DNA of 6,889 nucleotides from the NCBI GenBank assembly GCA_020343715.1, contig CP070808.1, forward strand, positions 194,365 to 201,253, written 5' to 3'. This DNA is from Thermoplasmata archaeon. Its GTDB lineage: Archaea; Thermoplasmatota; DTKX01; GCA-020343715. The notes beneath the pieces were generated by a model that saw only the letters and a list, made by a program, of their open reading frames with translations, was not told where the DNA came from and searched no databases. Shown piece by piece: positions 6,401-6,889 of this stretch. Numbering within the stretch: the stretch's first letter is position 1; every line of letters begins with the position of its first letter. A program made the position numbers and the translations under genes.

Positions 6401-6889
6401 ACGGTCATGTCGGGCTCCAAGGAGATGCCGTCGTCGGAGCCGTGGTAGACCTGTATGTGGGGCGCGGTGGTGCTGGCAAGGATGACGTCGGAAAAGCCGT
6501 CGTTGTTCACGTCGGCGTGGTGGATGCTGTTGAGGTAGTACCACCGGGCCTCCAGCTCGGGGGTCCCGTTCCAGGAGGGCTCGGTGGGGAGGCCATCCTC
6601 GGACCCGTAGTAGATCTGGAAGTCCGGGGGGTAGTAGGTGGAGTTCCCGTCGGGCCAGGGCTCTGGTGGGTCCTTGTCCGGGGGCTCGTCGGGGTCGTCG
6701 GGGTCCTGCGCGGCGCCGTTACCGGGTTCGGTACCCCTGCCCCCGCCCGGCGGGGGCTCGCCGCCGCCGCCGTTGCTCCAGTTCCAGACCTCGAAGCCGT
6801 GACGGTAGACGAACAGGTCGTTGAACCCGTCACCGTTGACGTCGCCCACGCCTCCGAACTGGAAGGTGAAGTACGTGTTGTTCGGCTCC
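3412..6889 (-). CDS. Giant surface protein (5'-partial): FG-GAP propeller, Ig-like repeats, PKD-like domain, membrane anchor
   Basis: The frame stays open to the window edge, so the N-terminus and any signal peptide are missing; a GTG at 6849 is an internal codon. The 1158 visible residues, numbered from the edge, contain: an FG-GAP/VCBS region (1-343) with five calcium-loop motifs at 16, 126, 180, 243 and 306; a Pro/Gly/Asp-rich insert (40-81); two unassigned beta-rich modules (353-483 and 484-594); four Ig-like domains (595-705, 706-813, 814-917, 918-1024), each with an N-x-V-(Q/R)-(W/F)-R-x-x-D-x-x-G-N motif; a PKD-like domain (1025-1112); a transmembrane helix (about 1125-1146); and a short tail with RRR then MEEWEEV. 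The protein should stand on the cell surface with its C-terminus inside the cell. Such propellers bind calcium and mediate adhesion or ligand binding. About a dozen N-glycosylation sequons are present. It is the likely first gene of a two-gene unit with the beta-helix protein. Its ligand is unknown; adhesin, S-layer-associated protein or receptor are possible. Confidence 0.88.
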   Translation of the reverse strand, partial: EPNNTYFTFQFGGVGDVNGDGFNDLFVYRHGFEVWNWSNGGGGEPPPGGGRGTEPGNGAAQDPDDPDEPPDKDPPEPWPDGNSTYYPPDFQIYYGSEDGLPTEPSWNGTPELEARWYYLNSIHHADVNNDGFSDVILASTTAPHIQVYHGSDDGISLEPDMTVTFNTQFSYGWTLHAPVNVNGDEYDDVVISYGQAEGLFDYVQFLYILPGSELGIPTKPSEEYRLVLEDISADHSPKVVMTDINGDTLDDAFVYAGLQTRQAESDEIRFQVHFNSGDAIPEDASWQYKYRTSWTVPQLGLADKGDFDGDGYVDVAIPSPGEWVWWDDGQMEYSMGHVVIINAGGIMELMRPLTLREGPDLYAGYKSYTFRVNVNPTGLASLPTRAQLTLDPDGANVILEAGLQAGGAYFDKVQDPDELVSLTSTLDDIIYDSDNNTIWVLFKVEFDWAWPHEELCDAKVGTILDDITTPFLTRDLFRVENDLMLLGDLSASAAVQGDLEEDDWVAAGETVTVTGPVVVYEGTTDIFPPSGVCSVVLTDNEGRTSTIEHVAGQVVSIAMAVDDATDLEESLNLSLQDLPGGATSVTEPSFRLRVDGDAPSFANAVPGPEDWHASSQVLTSITADDGVTAGVLASSLEYSYSIDGGVTWTDWTTNNLEVGPDGLTVDGMVLLTIPDGEDNFVRWRAKDLVGNGPAVSANMRIKVDTINVTYTAAFPSADDWFTQLMVECGVTIRDEDGAGIEVASIQWRVSHSNLSGYGEWQSWGASVGDTQEISVSQLITMGDSPYNYVQWRAKDIAGNGYTTSPHYKVRVDITPIRFFDLFPDVGPHGVATMLVGANVTDGDQGSGIALSTIDYRVFTDGEWGEWINIGMTGSSAHNRISAEATFSDGENNRVQFRGFDVAGNGPSTSEEHYLTVDTTGPEFGVITPGANEKQPGSEVVVTITVTDAIVGVDTAVFQYRFGTEGESSMGDWMDATLAPSGPGDELQAQVTIEFAPGVDNVVQFRAMDLLGNSAQSDVGSVWVNRAPTANIKSPTGEDVLSENEEVTLNGTLSSDPDDGDTLNYTWYHDLQVEPIGYGKLLDVSLPVGVYNVTLVVTDDVGAVDEISVQVTVEEYIPPTTETSSVLWWVLLVVVLAAITFAGYVMYRRRDNMEEWEEV
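3817..5106 (-). repeat. Four tandem Ig-like domains (coding)
   Basis: Four homologous beta-sandwich modules are encoded: 4774-5106, 4450-4773, 4138-4449 and 3817-4137. Each has an early W/F strand, a mid-domain Y-x-x-S/F...DG...W-x-x-W patch (EYSYSIDGGVTWTDW; VFTDGEWGEWINI) and a closing motif (NFVRWRAKDLVGNG, NYVQWRAKDIAGNG, NRVQFRGFDVAGNG, NVVQFRAMDLLGNS). These closing motifs start 108, 105 and 108 residues apart. The modules form a rod-like stalk between the propeller region and the membrane. They are diverged in sequence, so the array is old and not a recent duplication. Confidence 0.8.
5947..6843 (-). repeat. FG-GAP/VCBS beta-propeller repeats (coding), five calcium loops visible
   Basis: Five copies of the D-x-(D/N)-x-D-x-x-x-D loop are encoded: DVNGDGFND (6817-6843), DVNNDGFSD (6487-6513), NVNGDEYDD (6325-6351), DINGDTLDD (6136-6162) and DFDGDGYVD (5947-5973). 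Residue spacing is 110, 54, 63 and 63; the long first interval contains the Pro-rich insert. Several blades also carry a Y/P-x-G-S-x-x-G-(L/I) signature (YYGSEDGLPTEP, YHGSDDGISLEP, LPGSELGIPTKP). The first copy touches the window edge, so more blades, for a total of about seven as in integrin-type propellers, probably lie upstream. Confidence 0.85.
6646..6771 (-). repeat. Low-complexity Pro/Gly/Asp-rich insert within the propeller (coding)
   Basis: This segment encodes about 42 residues made almost only of Gly, Pro, Asp and Glu, beginning NGGGGEPPPGGGRG and running through QDPDDPDEPPDKDPPEP. It lies between the first and second visible calcium loops and explains why that spacing is about 50 residues longer than the others. 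It is likely a disordered, acidic surface loop. Confidence 0.7.

Noticed and set aside
6847..6849. GTG as the start codon of the giant surface protein
   Set aside because: The frame is open upstream to the window edge, and the residues just before it (FTFQFGG) belong to the same FG-GAP blade, so the GTG is internal.

Overview
The window is a GC-rich piece of chromosome (well over 60% G+C by eye), densely coding, and most likely from a euryarchaeon. The archaeal type of bifunctional phosphoglucose/phosphomannose isomerase points that way. So do two large secreted proteins built from beta-helix, CARDB, FG-GAP, Ig-like and PKD modules, one of which ends in a PGF-CTERM-like tail. The style of these surface proteins resembles uncultivated Thermoplasmatota (Thermoplasmata-type archaea), but that placement is an inference from protein architecture, not from a marker gene.

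Layout: (1) Positions 1-72, plus strand, hold the last 23 codons of a gene that begins outside the window, possibly an archaeal endonuclease IV-like TIM-barrel protein. (2) Positions 76-1140, plus strand, hold a complete phosphoglucose/phosphomannose isomerase. It starts 3 bases after the previous stop and has a strong Shine-Dalgarno sequence, so the two genes look like an operon. (3) Positions 1143-3356, minus strand, hold a secreted right-handed beta-helix protein with a CARDB domain and a C-terminal PGPG/transmembrane/Arg-cluster tail. Its stop codon lies only 2 bp from that of the isomerase, so the two genes converge with no room for a terminator. (4) Positions 3412-6889, minus strand, hold a very large surface protein whose N-terminus lies beyond the right edge. 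It has a calcium-binding FG-GAP propeller, two uncharacterised beta-rich modules, four Ig-like repeats of 104-111 residues, a PKD-like domain, one transmembrane helix and a short charged tail.

The two minus-strand genes lie 55 bp apart and probably form a cell-surface operon, with the giant protein first and the beta-helix protein second. The plus-strand pair is housekeeping metabolism and possibly DNA repair, with no evident link to the surface pair. The most interesting content is the integrin-alpha-like layout of the giant protein (propeller, Ig stalk, single membrane helix, short tail) and the contrast between its plain membrane anchor and the archaeosortase-like tail of its neighbour. 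No RNA genes, CRISPR arrays, insertion sequences or other mobile elements were seen, and no gene-free stretch exceeds 300 bases.
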